Below, piece by piece: positions 31,046 to 39,410 of a stretch of 64,000 nt of DNA. The notes below the pieces were generated by a model. It did not search any database and was not told the DNA's origin. It worked only from the letters and a program-made list of their open reading frames with translations. Position numbers and translations under genes: made by a program. The stretch is from NCBI RefSeq assembly GCF_017495225.1, contig NZ_JAFEIG010000004.1, positions 1 through 64,000 on the forward strand, in the 5' to 3' direction. This stretch comes from Daejeonella sp. GTDB taxonomy: Bacteria; Bacteroidota; Bacteroidia; Sphingobacteriales; Sphingobacteriaceae. Each line of letters starts with the position of its first letter. Positions within the stretch are counted from its first letter, which is position 1.

Positions 31046-32068
31046 CTATAAAGGTTCTGCACTTCCCCATCCTCTTTCTGGAAATAAATTTGTTGTCGAG
31101 TTAATATGTTTTGAACCTCCTTTGTGTGTGCTATATGTTTTACAATTAGGAAGATTTTTTTTGATACATTCTATCACAGCTTTTCTTGGATGTTTTTTAT
31201 TTCCAGCTGCTGAAACCCAATACTGTTTTGGATTAAAATTGCAAATCCAATTAGTATTAACATTTCGTCTGCTGCCGTGATGAGGAAGTTGGGCAATGTG
31301 AAAGTCTTTCATATTAAACCCATTGTTTTGTGCTGATTCATATGAATCAACGCCACTGTCAGCAGTGAACAAATAGCGTCTATTACTACTGTCTGTTAAT
31401 TGTATTATTGTACTTGTTAGATTTTCAGCTGATGTATCATTTTTTTCATCCACCACTACACAAGGTTTATTTCCCTCTTCAACCTCATTAACGTCTTCTT
31501 CTGCTTCTTTAAGTTGGTGCATTCTTTCTAATGAAGTCTTGTCAGTAAAAAATTGAACTTTCTGTTTATAAAAAGCTTCGCTTGGTCCTAACACCTTAAA
31601 CAAACTGTGTTCAAGATTTGTGTCTGAAAATATTGGCTGCGGTGTTAGTCCATAATTTTTAAGTAGCGTTTTAAAATCATCAACATCTTTTAGTGATTCA
31701 TACAATCCATTAATTTGTCTGTTTGCTATATATTTTTGATGGTATTCGGTTATTAAATTTCTCTGTATTAAATTAATATAAGCAAGAGGGTCATTGAAAT
31801 AAACTCTTTTAATGTCAGTCCCGAAATGATTAATAATTTCAGGTAATCCACCAATATGGTCACGGTGCGGATGTGAATTTATTACAATCATTATTGGCTT
31901 TGCTATCAAATGTGGTTTTATATAAGCGTTGTAATGCTTTACAACTTCATTTCCGTCTCCAGGTTTGCCACCATCAAGAAAAATGATAAAGTCACCACCG
32001 TCCTGCTTTAACCATAAAATTATTGCGTCTGCGTCTCCAACGCTTAACATATCTATACTGAAGTCCAT
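31046..32068 (-). CDS. MBL-fold metallohydrolase (ComEC/Rec2 C-terminal-like)
   Basis: SVGDADAIILWLK, INSHPHRDHIGGLPEII (HxHxDH), LFTADSGVDSYES, HIAQLPHHGS. Confidence 0.88.
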   Translation of the reverse strand: MDFSIDMLSVGDADAIILWLKQDGGDFIIFLDGGKPGDGNEVVKHYNAYIKPHLIAKPIMIVINSHPHRDHIGGLPEIINHFGTDIKRVYFNDPLAYINLIQRNLITEYHQKYIANRQINGLYESLKDVDDFKTLLKNYGLTPQPIFSDTNLEHSLFKVLGPSEAFYKQKVQFFTDKTSLERMHQLKEAEEDVNEVEEGNKPCVVVDEKNDTSAENLTSTIIQLTDSSNRRYLFTADSGVDSYESAQNNGFNMKDFHIAQLPHHGSRRNVNTNWICNFNPKQYWVSAAGNKKHPRKAVIECIKKNLPNCKTYSTHKGGSKHINSTTNLFPERGWGSAEPL

Positions 32069-32078
32069 ATTTTATATT

Positions 32079-32531
32079 TTATTTACTGTCTTTTGATGCT
32101 CTTGATTTTTCTATGCCCCAAGTAGCTTGGGCTAAGTCTTCAATTTTTGAAATGAATTTATCTACATTAAGTCCTGCAATAAAAGCAAGTGCATAGAACC
32201 CAAAATTTGAGGAGGTTGCTTCTGTTTGCGATTCAAGAAATAACAGTCCTGCTTTTAAGAATAAAAAACTAACTCCACCCGTCAAAATACTTACAAGTGG
32301 TCGGATAATATACCATGGATACCACTCGCTGCTCCATTGCTTTTTTACACTATAATTTAGATACAAACCTCGCAAGCAATATAGCACACCACCAAAGCCA
32401 CCTGCTAGTCCGCAAGTAATTGGTAACTGAAAAGGTGTTGTCCAGTCTGGAAATTGTCCGCTAAGTAAGCAAACAACAAGAGTAAATAGTCCTGCTAAAA
32501 AAAGTAAAAGATAAATCGCTATTCCTATCAT
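32079..32531 (-). CDS. Small multi-TM membrane protein
   Basis: ~4 hydrophobic segments; 10 bp upstream of MBL gene, same strand. Confidence 0.7.
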   Translation of the reverse strand: MIGIAIYLLLFLAGLFTLVVCLLSGQFPDWTTPFQLPITCGLAGGFGGVLYCLRGLYLNYSVKKQWSSEWYPWYIIRPLVSILTGGVSFLFLKAGLLFLESQTEATSSNFGFYALAFIAGLNVDKFISKIEDLAQATWGIEKSRASKDSK

Positions 32532-32575
32532 TTTGTTTGTCGTTTTATGTTGTTATGTCGATCGTTATGCTTGCA

Positions 32576-32710
32576 GCTAACGGTTTGCAGCTACCCGAAG
32601 GGCGGGACTTTTACCACAAAACTTGATTTGAAAAACTAATGTTCGTTTAACCACAAAACTGTCTTTGGAAAACGAAACCCCGCCTTTTGAGTAGGTGCTG
32701 TTATAAGCCG
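32576..32710. repeat. attC-like imperfect palindrome S2
   Basis: GCTAACGGTTTGCAGCTACCCGAAGGGCGGG...CCCCGCCTTTTGAGTAGGTGCTGTTATAAGCCG. Confidence 0.7.
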
Positions 32711-32727
32711 TTTTTCTGTTTTTCATT

Positions 32728-33750
32728 TCAAACTGTCGCAGGTGTCAGATGTGCTTGAAGTCTGGTTTCAATAATATTTAAAGGTGAAGCAATTGCATTT
32801 ACATATTGAAAATTACCATCCCTTTTATTGTCAATAGAAAGCTGAATCGGACAAGCTTGACTTTGAATTGCATTGACTTTGAATTTGTCTGTTTCGCTGT
32901 CATAAAAAACGTACGGTGCACCGGATGAACCAAACCTAAAATATCCTTTTATTAAATATCGAATGCCCTCGAATGTATAGTTGCCTCCAATTCTGTCGGG
33001 GAAAATTCCAAAATGATCAATAAACCCCTCAATCTGTGCTTTGTTCAACAGTTTGCCAACTTCACTACTAGGAGAACTTTGTAAACAATAGAAGTTCAGT
33101 TTATCGTCATCAAATATTGTGTAATCAACTTCAACACTTGGTAGGCGATCAATAATATCTTTGTTAGTATTTACAATTTTGTACAATGCGATATCCTCAT
33201 TATAAAATGCTTTAACTAATTCTACCTCTATGAAATAGGTATGTCTATTTGCTGCTGGTTCTGCCAAATACGTATTTGCATTGAAATGGGCAGTTAGTAT
33301 AGGGTCGTTGTAAAATTGATTGTTTTTAAACTGAACGATTAAATGAGGTTTACAAATATTATTTTGAGCCAAAGTAATCCAACGTGTATCGTAATTAATC
33401 CGTTTTAATTCTCCAATTATTTTTTGTGCATCTGTTTCATTTATTTGCGTTATGTATCTTTTATTAGTTGCTGGGTCGAGCAGATATGAAGAGTCAAACA
33501 ATGCTACTAATGTCGGATCAATTTTAGAAATGATGTCCGCTTGAAATGAAGTTTCAGTAATTGATTTGAACGCAGTTGCTTCAGTTCTCAAATTATGTGC
33601 TACGCTTAAAATAAATCCATTGCCAATGTGAAATGCACATATATTATTGTCATATTGTCTCCTTGTTGGTTCGTTAGGATTTTGTATCCACATTATTCTA
33701 AATAAAGGGGATTTTTGTTCATTTGTTAATTCTAACTTCTTTGCTATCAT
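32728..33750 (-). CDS. Trypsin-like serine peptidase
   Basis: GNGFILSVAHNL (His), NEDIALYKI (Asp), FRFGSSGAPYVFY (GxSGxP Ser). Confidence 0.75.
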   Translation of the reverse strand: MIAKKLELTNEQKSPLFRIMWIQNPNEPTRRQYDNNICAFHIGNGFILSVAHNLRTEATAFKSITETSFQADIISKIDPTLVALFDSSYLLDPATNKRYITQINETDAQKIIGELKRINYDTRWITLAQNNICKPHLIVQFKNNQFYNDPILTAHFNANTYLAEPAANRHTYFIEVELVKAFYNEDIALYKIVNTNKDIIDRLPSVEVDYTIFDDDKLNFYCLQSSPSSEVGKLLNKAQIEGFIDHFGIFPDRIGGNYTFEGIRYLIKGYFRFGSSGAPYVFYDSETDKFKVNAIQSQACPIQLSIDNKRDGNFQYVNAIASPLNIIETRLQAHLTPATV

Positions 33751-33768
33751 ATGTTCTGTTTTTTAAAA

Positions 33769-33791
33769 TGGCTTATAACTCCTTTATACCC
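33769..33791. repeat. Half attC-like site S3 upstream of the protease gene
   Basis: GGCTTATAACTCCTTTATACCCG, same end sequence (GTTATAAGCC) as S2. Confidence 0.4.
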
Positions 33792-33993
33792 GATAAAAAA
33801 TTTCACCCATCCACCCAAATCTAACCATATTAACGAAAATTTTTATCGTTTTAATTAGCTTCGAATATATAATATTATCTCAAAAAGACACAAAAAATAA
33901 TAAATAAGAAACATAATATACTAAAAAATTAATAAATTTCAAAATATGCAATCTGTAATCGCCTAAAAAAGACGCCATTACAAGCTAAGCCTT

Positions 33994-34229
33994 CCCACTG
34001 TAAACTTCAGCGCAGCGCTGTCTACGGATTATCCAATGATTGGAGTCTTCACACTCATTAAACCCTTTTTCAATGATTATCGTCTTCACACTCATGAAAA
34101 CCCCGCTTCTTGAGGCTAACACTCTACAAAGCTCTTCTGTTGTTTAGACAATCAATTTTTAAAATCGAGGGAAAATTATCGGGCACTGGGAAAATTAAGA
34201 GGAGTTTGAAGAGTCCTGATATTTATAAA
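33994..34229 (+). mobile_element. MITE-like element copy D (right TIR lost; long subtype)
   Basis: CCCACTGTAAACTTCAGCGCAGCG...CTGATATTTATAAA; contains an extra internal hairpin unit CAATGATTATCGTCTTCACACTCATGAAAACCCC. Confidence 0.75.
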
Positions 34230-34249
34230 CTATTAATTTCTATTGAGTT

Positions 34250-34294
34250 TCTATTGAGTATTTGTTGTTTTTCTAACATAATCTACTCAATAGA
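34250..34294. repeat. Perfect 11-bp inverted repeat TCTATTGAGTA...TACTCAATAGA
   Basis: Between MITE copies D and E. Confidence 0.6.
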
Positions 34295-34314
34295 ATATCT
34301 TGCCCAACGATTAA

Positions 34315-34589
34315 CCCACTGTCCGACTTCAGTGCAGCGGTGTCTACGGATTATTCAATGATTGGAGTCTTCAGACTCATGAACCCCTTTTTCAATGATT
34401 ATCGTCTTCACACTCATGAAAACCCCGCTGTTTGAGGCTAACACTCTACAAAGCCCTTCTGTTGTTTAGAAAATCAATTTTAAAAATCGAAGGAAAATTA
34501 TCGGGCACTGGGAAAATTAAAAGGAGTCTGAAAACTCCTGATATTTATAAATCTGTAGGAGACCGCTGTGCTAAAAATAGGGGATAGTG
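34315..34589 (+). mobile_element. MITE-like element copy E (long subtype)
   Basis: CCCACTGTCCGACTTCAGTGCAGCGGTGTC...GGAGACCGCTGTGCTAAAAATAGGGGATAGTG. Confidence 0.75.
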
Positions 34590-34628
34590 AAAGAATTAAG
34601 AGGAGTCTGAAGACTCCTGACATTTACA
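34590..34628 (+). repeat. MITE 3' fragment F
   Basis: AAGAATTAAGAGGAGTCTGAAGACTCCTGACATTTACA directly abuts copy E. Confidence 0.6.
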
Positions 34629-34646
34629 GCAATAGCTATAGGTTTT

Positions 34647-34991
34647 TTACGAATTAACCACGTTTAAGAAATCTTCAACATCTTTCTTTAGTAAAGTTAG
34701 TGCATCATAGTTCCGTTTTGCTTTTGTAATTCTTGCGGCTAATTCTGTGGCCTCCTCTTTTTTATCATGTGTAAATCTATCAGGATGCACTTTAACTATT
34801 AATTCCTTATACAATGCCTTGCTCTTAGAGATACTATTTGCTATGTTTTGTGCAGTACGAATGTAGTCGTTAGTTCCATCTGCTAGTACTTTTTTCCTTA
34901 GGTTGGATTTTTTTCGTTGACTAATAATTATTTGTATGATGAAAGGTACAACTGTGATAATTGAAAGGACCTTTAAAATTTTTGATTTCAT
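34647..34991 (-). CDS. J-domain (DnaJ-like) protein with N-terminal TM
   Basis: LYKELIVKVHPDRFTHDKKEEATELAARITKAKRNYDAL (HPD motif). Confidence 0.75.
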   Translation of the reverse strand: MKSKILKVLSIITVVPFIIQIIISQRKKSNLRKKVLADGTNDYIRTAQNIANSISKSKALYKELIVKVHPDRFTHDKKEEATELAARITKAKRNYDALTLLKKDVEDFLNVVNS

Positions 34992-34994
34992 ATA

Positions 34995-35426
34995 TTATTT
35001 ATTTAACATATAACTGTGAAGATTAGCAATTTCTTTTAGTGGTATGTGTACGCCCATGTATGAATTTTTACCTTTGATAATTAAGGTATCATAACCTAAT
35101 GCCATTAATTGTCTAACAAAAGCTGCACTTTCAATAACATAACGTGAGATTTCTACAAAATCATTTTCTTGTAAATTATTATCGTTTTCAATTGTTATTT
35201 TAAAACCACTTCTTAAATAAAATGTGCTTAATTCGTGTTTAAAATTTGGATTCCCAGGTGATGTTGTTACTGTACAAAGCCGGTCAATATCACGACCAAA
35301 ATAAGCTTCTTTGAAAACTAAGTTAAATTCTCTTATTATCCTTACTCTTTCAAGATTACCTTGAGAAACAACATCAACTACTCTGTTTAAAAGTTTTGCT
35401 AGTCGGGAAAAAATGTTTTCTGCCAT
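34995..35426 (-). CDS. Hypothetical protein paired with the J-domain gene
   Basis: 3-bp intergenic gap to J-domain gene, same strand. Confidence 0.6.
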   Translation of the reverse strand: MAENIFSRLAKLLNRVVDVVSQGNLERVRIIREFNLVFKEAYFGRDIDRLCTVTTSPGNPNFKHELSTFYLRSGFKITIENDNNLQENDFVEISRYVIESAAFVRQLMALGYDTLIIKGKNSYMGVHIPLKEIANLHSYMLNK

Positions 35427-35480
35427 ATTTTATTTCTATTTAGTTTTTATTTAATATACTATCTATTCAAACTCAACAAC

Positions 35481-35608
35481 AACGATTAGTGCCTCTCATG
35501 CAGTAGAGATTTTGCCACAAATATTGAAGAGAAGTGATAATGTTTACTTAACCACAAATGTCTTTGAAAAACACTTAACCCTCACTTTTTCATTATCCGG
35601 TCTATAAG
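35481..35608. repeat. attC-like imperfect palindrome S4
   Basis: TTTTGCCACAAATATTGAAGAGAAGTGATAATGTTTACTTAACCACAAATGTCTTTGAAAAACACTTAACCC is homologous to the S2 core. Confidence 0.65.
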
Positions 35609-35613
35609 TAGTT

Positions 35614-35883
35614 TTATCTTCTTGCAGCTGAACCACCGCCACCAAAACCACCTATTCCAAAAATAAAACCTAACCAATAGAAGAAGCCTGTATTGTGTTC
35701 TGCATAAATGCCAATATCAGCACCAAACAGCTTGCCTATTATAGAAAATGCGATAATAAATCCGTGCCAAATTCCAGAGAAAAATCCTGCTTCATTTGAT
35801 TCATAGCCATTCGGCGCACAAGAAGAAAACGTTGTAATACAAACCAATAAAATTAATCCAAGGACACTATTTTTTACTTTCAT
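35614..35883 (-). CDS. Small putative lipoprotein/membrane protein
   Basis: Signal LLVCITTFSSCAPNG (lipobox-like) and one further TM. Confidence 0.55.
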   Translation of the reverse strand: MKVKNSVLGLILLVCITTFSSCAPNGYESNEAGFFSGIWHGFIIAFSIIGKLFGADIGIYAEHNTGFFYWLGFIFGIGGFGGGGSAARR

Positions 35884-35884
35884 T

Positions 35885-36175
35885 TTATTTTTGTTTTAGA
35901 GTGAATGTTTTAATTAAAAAAAATAAGCCACTAATAATATCAAGTGGCATCCAAGCTGATTTATCATTTAGATAAATTGGGATTAGCGGATTAAATAAAA
36001 TTGCAATTAGGCCAAAAGTAATAACCCAAAAGTTTAGTCCATTTTCGAATTCCGTTACAACAACTATAACTGAACCGATTGTGACTGCTATTCGCAATAA
36101 AGTATAATACCCTATCGGCAAGTCTAATAATCCAATAAACAATAGCCCTGCACAGATTAATAAAAGTATTTTCAT
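35885..36175 (-). CDS. DUF6804-like small membrane protein
   Basis: YYTLLRIAVTIGSVIVV...FWVITFGLIAILFNPLIPIYLNDKSAWMPLDIISGLFFL. Confidence 0.55.
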   Translation of the reverse strand: MKILLLICAGLLFIGLLDLPIGYYTLLRIAVTIGSVIVVVTEFENGLNFWVITFGLIAILFNPLIPIYLNDKSAWMPLDIISGLFFLIKTFTLKQK

Positions 36176-36638
36176 ACAATTTAAAGTCTATTAATTTACC
36201 TACACAATTTTCCAATTCGATTTCTGATTTAATATTCAAAATCGCTATTTTCGATTTGCAATTTGATTAGATAGTTGAAAAATCAGACTTATACACTCAT
36301 AATAAGATATATAAGTCAAATTAATCCCATAAAATATAATTTCTCTAAACTATAATAATTAATTAAAATCAACAATTATAATGCCCAAAAATCAAAAAAA
36401 TTTATTTTTTAAATAAAAAATAAGTTGCATTAAGTACTAAACGATTCAAAATCAATACATTCCAATAGCGGCTAATCTTTTGCTTTACAAACACCATCAT
36501 TTAAAAAGCTCTCTAAAATTTTACCTTCAAGTAAATTAGCTTTAAATCACAAATAAATAAGAATTCTAAAAATATTGCTAATCGGGGTAAATAACTTACG
36601 GGAAACCGTATTCTATTAAGTATTTACTTTTATACTTG

Positions 36639-36691
36639 GTAACGTTTTGGGGCTTGGCGAAGAGGCGGATTTCGAAGCACTAAACTTTCTG
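36639..36691. repeat. Half attC-like site S5, interrupted by MITE copy G
   Basis: TAACGTTTTGGGGCTTGGCGAAGAGGCGGATTTCGAAGCACTAAACTTTCTG then CCCACTGTCC... of the MITE; homologous to S6 and S1. Confidence 0.6.
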
Positions 36692-36887
36692 CCCACTGTC
36701 CTTAGACTTCAGCGCAGCGGTTTCTACGGATTATTCAATGATTGGAGTCTTCAGACTCATTAAACCCTTTTTCAATAATTATCGTCTTCCCACTCATTAA
36801 AACCCCGCTGCTTGAGGCTAACACTTTACAAAGCCCTTCTATTGTTTAGAAAATCAAGTTTTAAAATCGAGGGAGAATTATCGGGCA
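36692..36887 (+). mobile_element. MITE-like element copy G (3' truncated)
   Basis: CCCACTGTCCTTAGACTTCAGCGCAGCGGTTTC...GAGAATTATCGGGCA. Confidence 0.7.
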
Positions 36888-36909
36888 TAAACATCAATTA
36901 ATTTGAAAA

Positions 36910-36937
36910 CCCCGTAGGGGCAGGTCGCGACCTGTCC
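36910..36937. repeat. Palindromic repeat CCCCGTAGGGGCAGGTCGCGACCTGTCC
   Basis: Contains GGCAGGTCGCGACCTGTCC; second copy at 38635. Confidence 0.85.
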
Positions 36938-36989
36938 GCTATTTATTAGAGCTAACAATTTATGCTGGTAAAATAGTTAGAATGACTGT

Positions 36990-38243
36990 TTATAATATAT
37001 TAAAAGCGGTTTCCATAATAAGTTGTTCACTTCTTGAAATACCAATTTTATTGGCAACAAATTTCCATTGAGCAACAGCAATGTTTACCTCCATGCTTAT
37101 TTGTATCATTTTCTCTTGATCCAATCTAAAATATTCACCTACACTCATTGCCAAATTAAGATCTAAGGCATTATTGTCCATGTCAATATTTAATGAAAGT
37201 CCATGTTTATCTATTGATGGATTTAAATCATAAGCAGGCGATAAAATCCAACCTTCATTAGTCAAAATGAAACCATGATTTCTTAGATGGTCATCTGTAT
37301 TGGAAATTGCAATATTAAAAACTATTCTACGCCAAAGCTGATGTAAATTGGCTTCAATATTAACACCATAATTACTAATAAATTCGGCTATTTCTAAATA
37401 ACTAGGCTGTTTATCTTTGATGCTTTCTTCGTTATTCCCAGTCATGGTCATGGCAGATGCGAAATGAATTCTTTTTCCTTGGTCTCTATCAAAACGTTTT
37501 GTGAAAAAGGTGTTGTACTTGCCACTAATTCGCTCTATCCTACAGGGTGCCATTTCTATACCCGCTTGTATCGCCAATTCATAAGCTAAGTATTCCCAGG
37601 CAGCTTTATCCGTAGTATCTGATTGGGAAGGGAATTTGGCTATCCAAAGACTTTTATCTATATCTAAAATATTAGCTTTCGGTCTTGCTCCACCTAAGGA
37701 AGAACCCGGTGCTATTAAAATGGAAAGCCATTTTCTAATTTCGTCATTGTCATTATCTTCCTCAATACATTCTGCGGCGTATTGCAGTTCTCTAATCGAC
37801 GACCAAGGCGGAGTAGATGTAGTTTTATTCGAATCTAAAAAATCTCCGTTTGGATCTATTTTAAAACGCAATGCTCCCATTCGACTTTCATCATAAACAC
37901 CTAAAAGAAAATCGATATCATAAAGTATTGCTGTTTTTATTTTTTTTTCGTTTGCTTCTTGGGTAGCTTTTCGTTTCATCAATGTTTTACCCCAAGTATC
38001 AGGCATACTATCTAAAAAAACTCCGAAATTTTCTTTTTGATTTGGGTATTGTGCACCCGCATAAAAACTTATGTCGGGGTCGAATAAAAATTTTAGACCA
38101 CCTTTGAGCCAAATCTTATCATATTGGAAACTAAATGCCTTTTTACCCTTTGCTTGTTGGGCTGAAAGAATTCCAATAATCTGGGGTTCTTCCATACCTA
38201 ACCAATCAGCATAAACGTAAATATCCGTTTTGTTTAGTGCCAT
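36990..38243 (-). CDS. hipA: HipA-type serine/threonine kinase toxin
   Basis: GSSLGGARPKANILD, SNTDDHLRNHGFILTNEGWILSPAYDLNPS. Confidence 0.92.
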   Translation of the reverse strand: MALNKTDIYVYADWLGMEEPQIIGILSAQQAKGKKAFSFQYDKIWLKGGLKFLFDPDISFYAGAQYPNQKENFGVFLDSMPDTWGKTLMKRKATQEANEKKIKTAILYDIDFLLGVYDESRMGALRFKIDPNGDFLDSNKTTSTPPWSSIRELQYAAECIEEDNDNDEIRKWLSILIAPGSSLGGARPKANILDIDKSLWIAKFPSQSDTTDKAAWEYLAYELAIQAGIEMAPCRIERISGKYNTFFTKRFDRDQGKRIHFASAMTMTGNNEESIKDKQPSYLEIAEFISNYGVNIEANLHQLWRRIVFNIAISNTDDHLRNHGFILTNEGWILSPAYDLNPSIDKHGLSLNIDMDNNALDLNLAMSVGEYFRLDQEKMIQISMEVNIAVAQWKFVANKIGISRSEQLIMETAFNIL

Positions 38244-38248
38244 AATTC

Positions 38249-38563
38249 TTAATTTAGAAGCTCAAGGTCTTGTAACCTTCTACCTAATTCATCATCAGCG
38301 GCTAACTTAAGGAAGTCTTCTTGTAATCCTAATACCCTCAACACATTAAAATAAGCACCCATGGCCACACCAGGATTACCCGACTCTATGAGGTATAAGG
38401 TTGACCGCGCAATATCTGCACGCTCAGCCACTTGTGTTGTTGTTAGCTTACGTCTTTTACGGGCCAATTTTATATTTTCTCCCATTTGTTCCAATAGAGA
38501 ATTATACTTGGGAAAAATTGATTGCCTCCTACTATTCATAAAATTGATTGTTATTATAAACAA
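38249..38563 (-). CDS. hipB: HipB-type XRE antitoxin
   Basis: LARKRRKLTTTQVAERADIARSTLYLIESGNPGVAMGAYFNVLRVLGL; directly upstream of hipA. Confidence 0.88.
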   Translation of the reverse strand: MFIITINFMNSRRQSIFPKYNSLLEQMGENIKLARKRRKLTTTQVAERADIARSTLYLIESGNPGVAMGAYFNVLRVLGLQEDFLKLAADDELGRRLQDLELLN

Positions 38564-38634
38564 ATATAATATTTATGATTTAAATAACAATCAATTTTTG
38601 TTTTACGATTTTGTTGAATTTTATCCCCGACCCC

Positions 38635-38690
38635 GTAGGGACAGGTCGCGACCTGTCCACTTTACGCGACCTGTCCACTTTGCGCGACCT
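38635..38690. repeat. Palindromic repeat CCCCGTAGGGACAGGTCGCGACCTGTCC plus partial tandem GCGACCTGTCCACTTT units
   Basis: Second copy of the 36910 repeat, same orientation. Confidence 0.85.
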
Positions 38691-38778
38691 CTTTACAAGC
38701 GCTAGCTGAGGCCTCTGTAACGTCTTAAAAAATTTTAAAATTTTTGATTTAATCCTGCAATGAGTTTACAGTTTTAAA

Positions 38779-38990
38779 GAAGGTCCCTCACCTGCGGAAA
38801 AGCTACACCTGCGGAAGGTCCCTCACCTGCGGAAGAGCAGGTTTCGGGATGACATTGCTTTAATTTGACATTGTATTTTTATGCGCCATGCACCTGTCAT
38901 CCCGAACGTTTGAGGGAACTTATTTAAAGATGTTTTTTGTGTTAAACGAAGGTCCCTCACCTGCAGAAGAATAGGTTTCGGGATGACATT
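38779..38990. repeat. Cluster of dispersed GAAGGTCCCTCACCTGCgGAAgAgcAGGTTTCGGGATGACA repeats
   Basis: At least three partial units; reverse-complement relative at 10825. Confidence 0.75.
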
Positions 38991-39010
38991 GCTTTTTAAA
39001 CGTTAAAGAA

Positions 39011-39087
39011 AATTAGCAGGAGTTTAAAGAGTCCTAATATTTATATATACGTAGGAGATCGCTGCGCTAAACTCCAACGGACAGTGG
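39011..39087 (+). repeat. MITE-like element, 3' end only (copy H)
   Basis: AGGAGTTTAAAGAGTCCTAATATTTATATATACGTAGGAGATCGCTGCGCTAAACTCCAACGGACAGTGG. Confidence 0.7.
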
Positions 39088-39107
39088 TAGAGTGCTTATT
39101 TCAGTCG

Positions 39108-39410
39108 TTAAAGTTCTAGTGTCAATTTTAAGTGTCCGCCCAAACCTTGCTGAATTATTTTCATAAGCGTTGAAAGTCGTATGTCCGATGAGTTGTTTTC
39201 TATGCGTGAAATGTAAGATTTGTTTGTCCCACATTTGGTTGCAAGTTCCTCTTGTGTCATTCCAAGTTTTATCCTTGCTTCTTCAAGCAAAACACCAAGT
39301 CTAAAAGCTTCAAATTCTTGTTCCCATTGCTCACGTTTAGCTTGTCCTTTTTTACCGTACTTTTTGTCAAGTATTTGATCTAATGTTGTTATATTACTTT
39401 TGGTTTTCAT
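39108..39410 (-). CDS. XRE-family antitoxin (HigA-like)
   Basis: [38 protein letters not shown]; overlaps toxin gene. Confidence 0.9.
   Translation of the reverse strand: MKTKSNITTLDQILDKKYGKKGQAKREQWEQEFEAFRLGVLLEEARIKLGMTQEELATKCGTNKSYISRIENNSSDIRLSTLMKIIQQGLGGHLKLTLEL

Noticed and set aside
30830-31070. ORFs on both strands across 30.83-31.07 kb
   Set aside because: They overlap palindrome S1 and neighbouring gene ends; better explained as chance frames in the junction.
31046-33750. Bacterial gasdermin system
   Set aside because: The membrane protein is only 150 aa and multi-TM rather than a gasdermin fold; kept as an uncharacterised protease/TM/MBL set instead.
34110-34361. 83-aa ORF in MITE copy D
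   Set aside because: Same reason; its 3' part is non-repeat filler between copies D and E.
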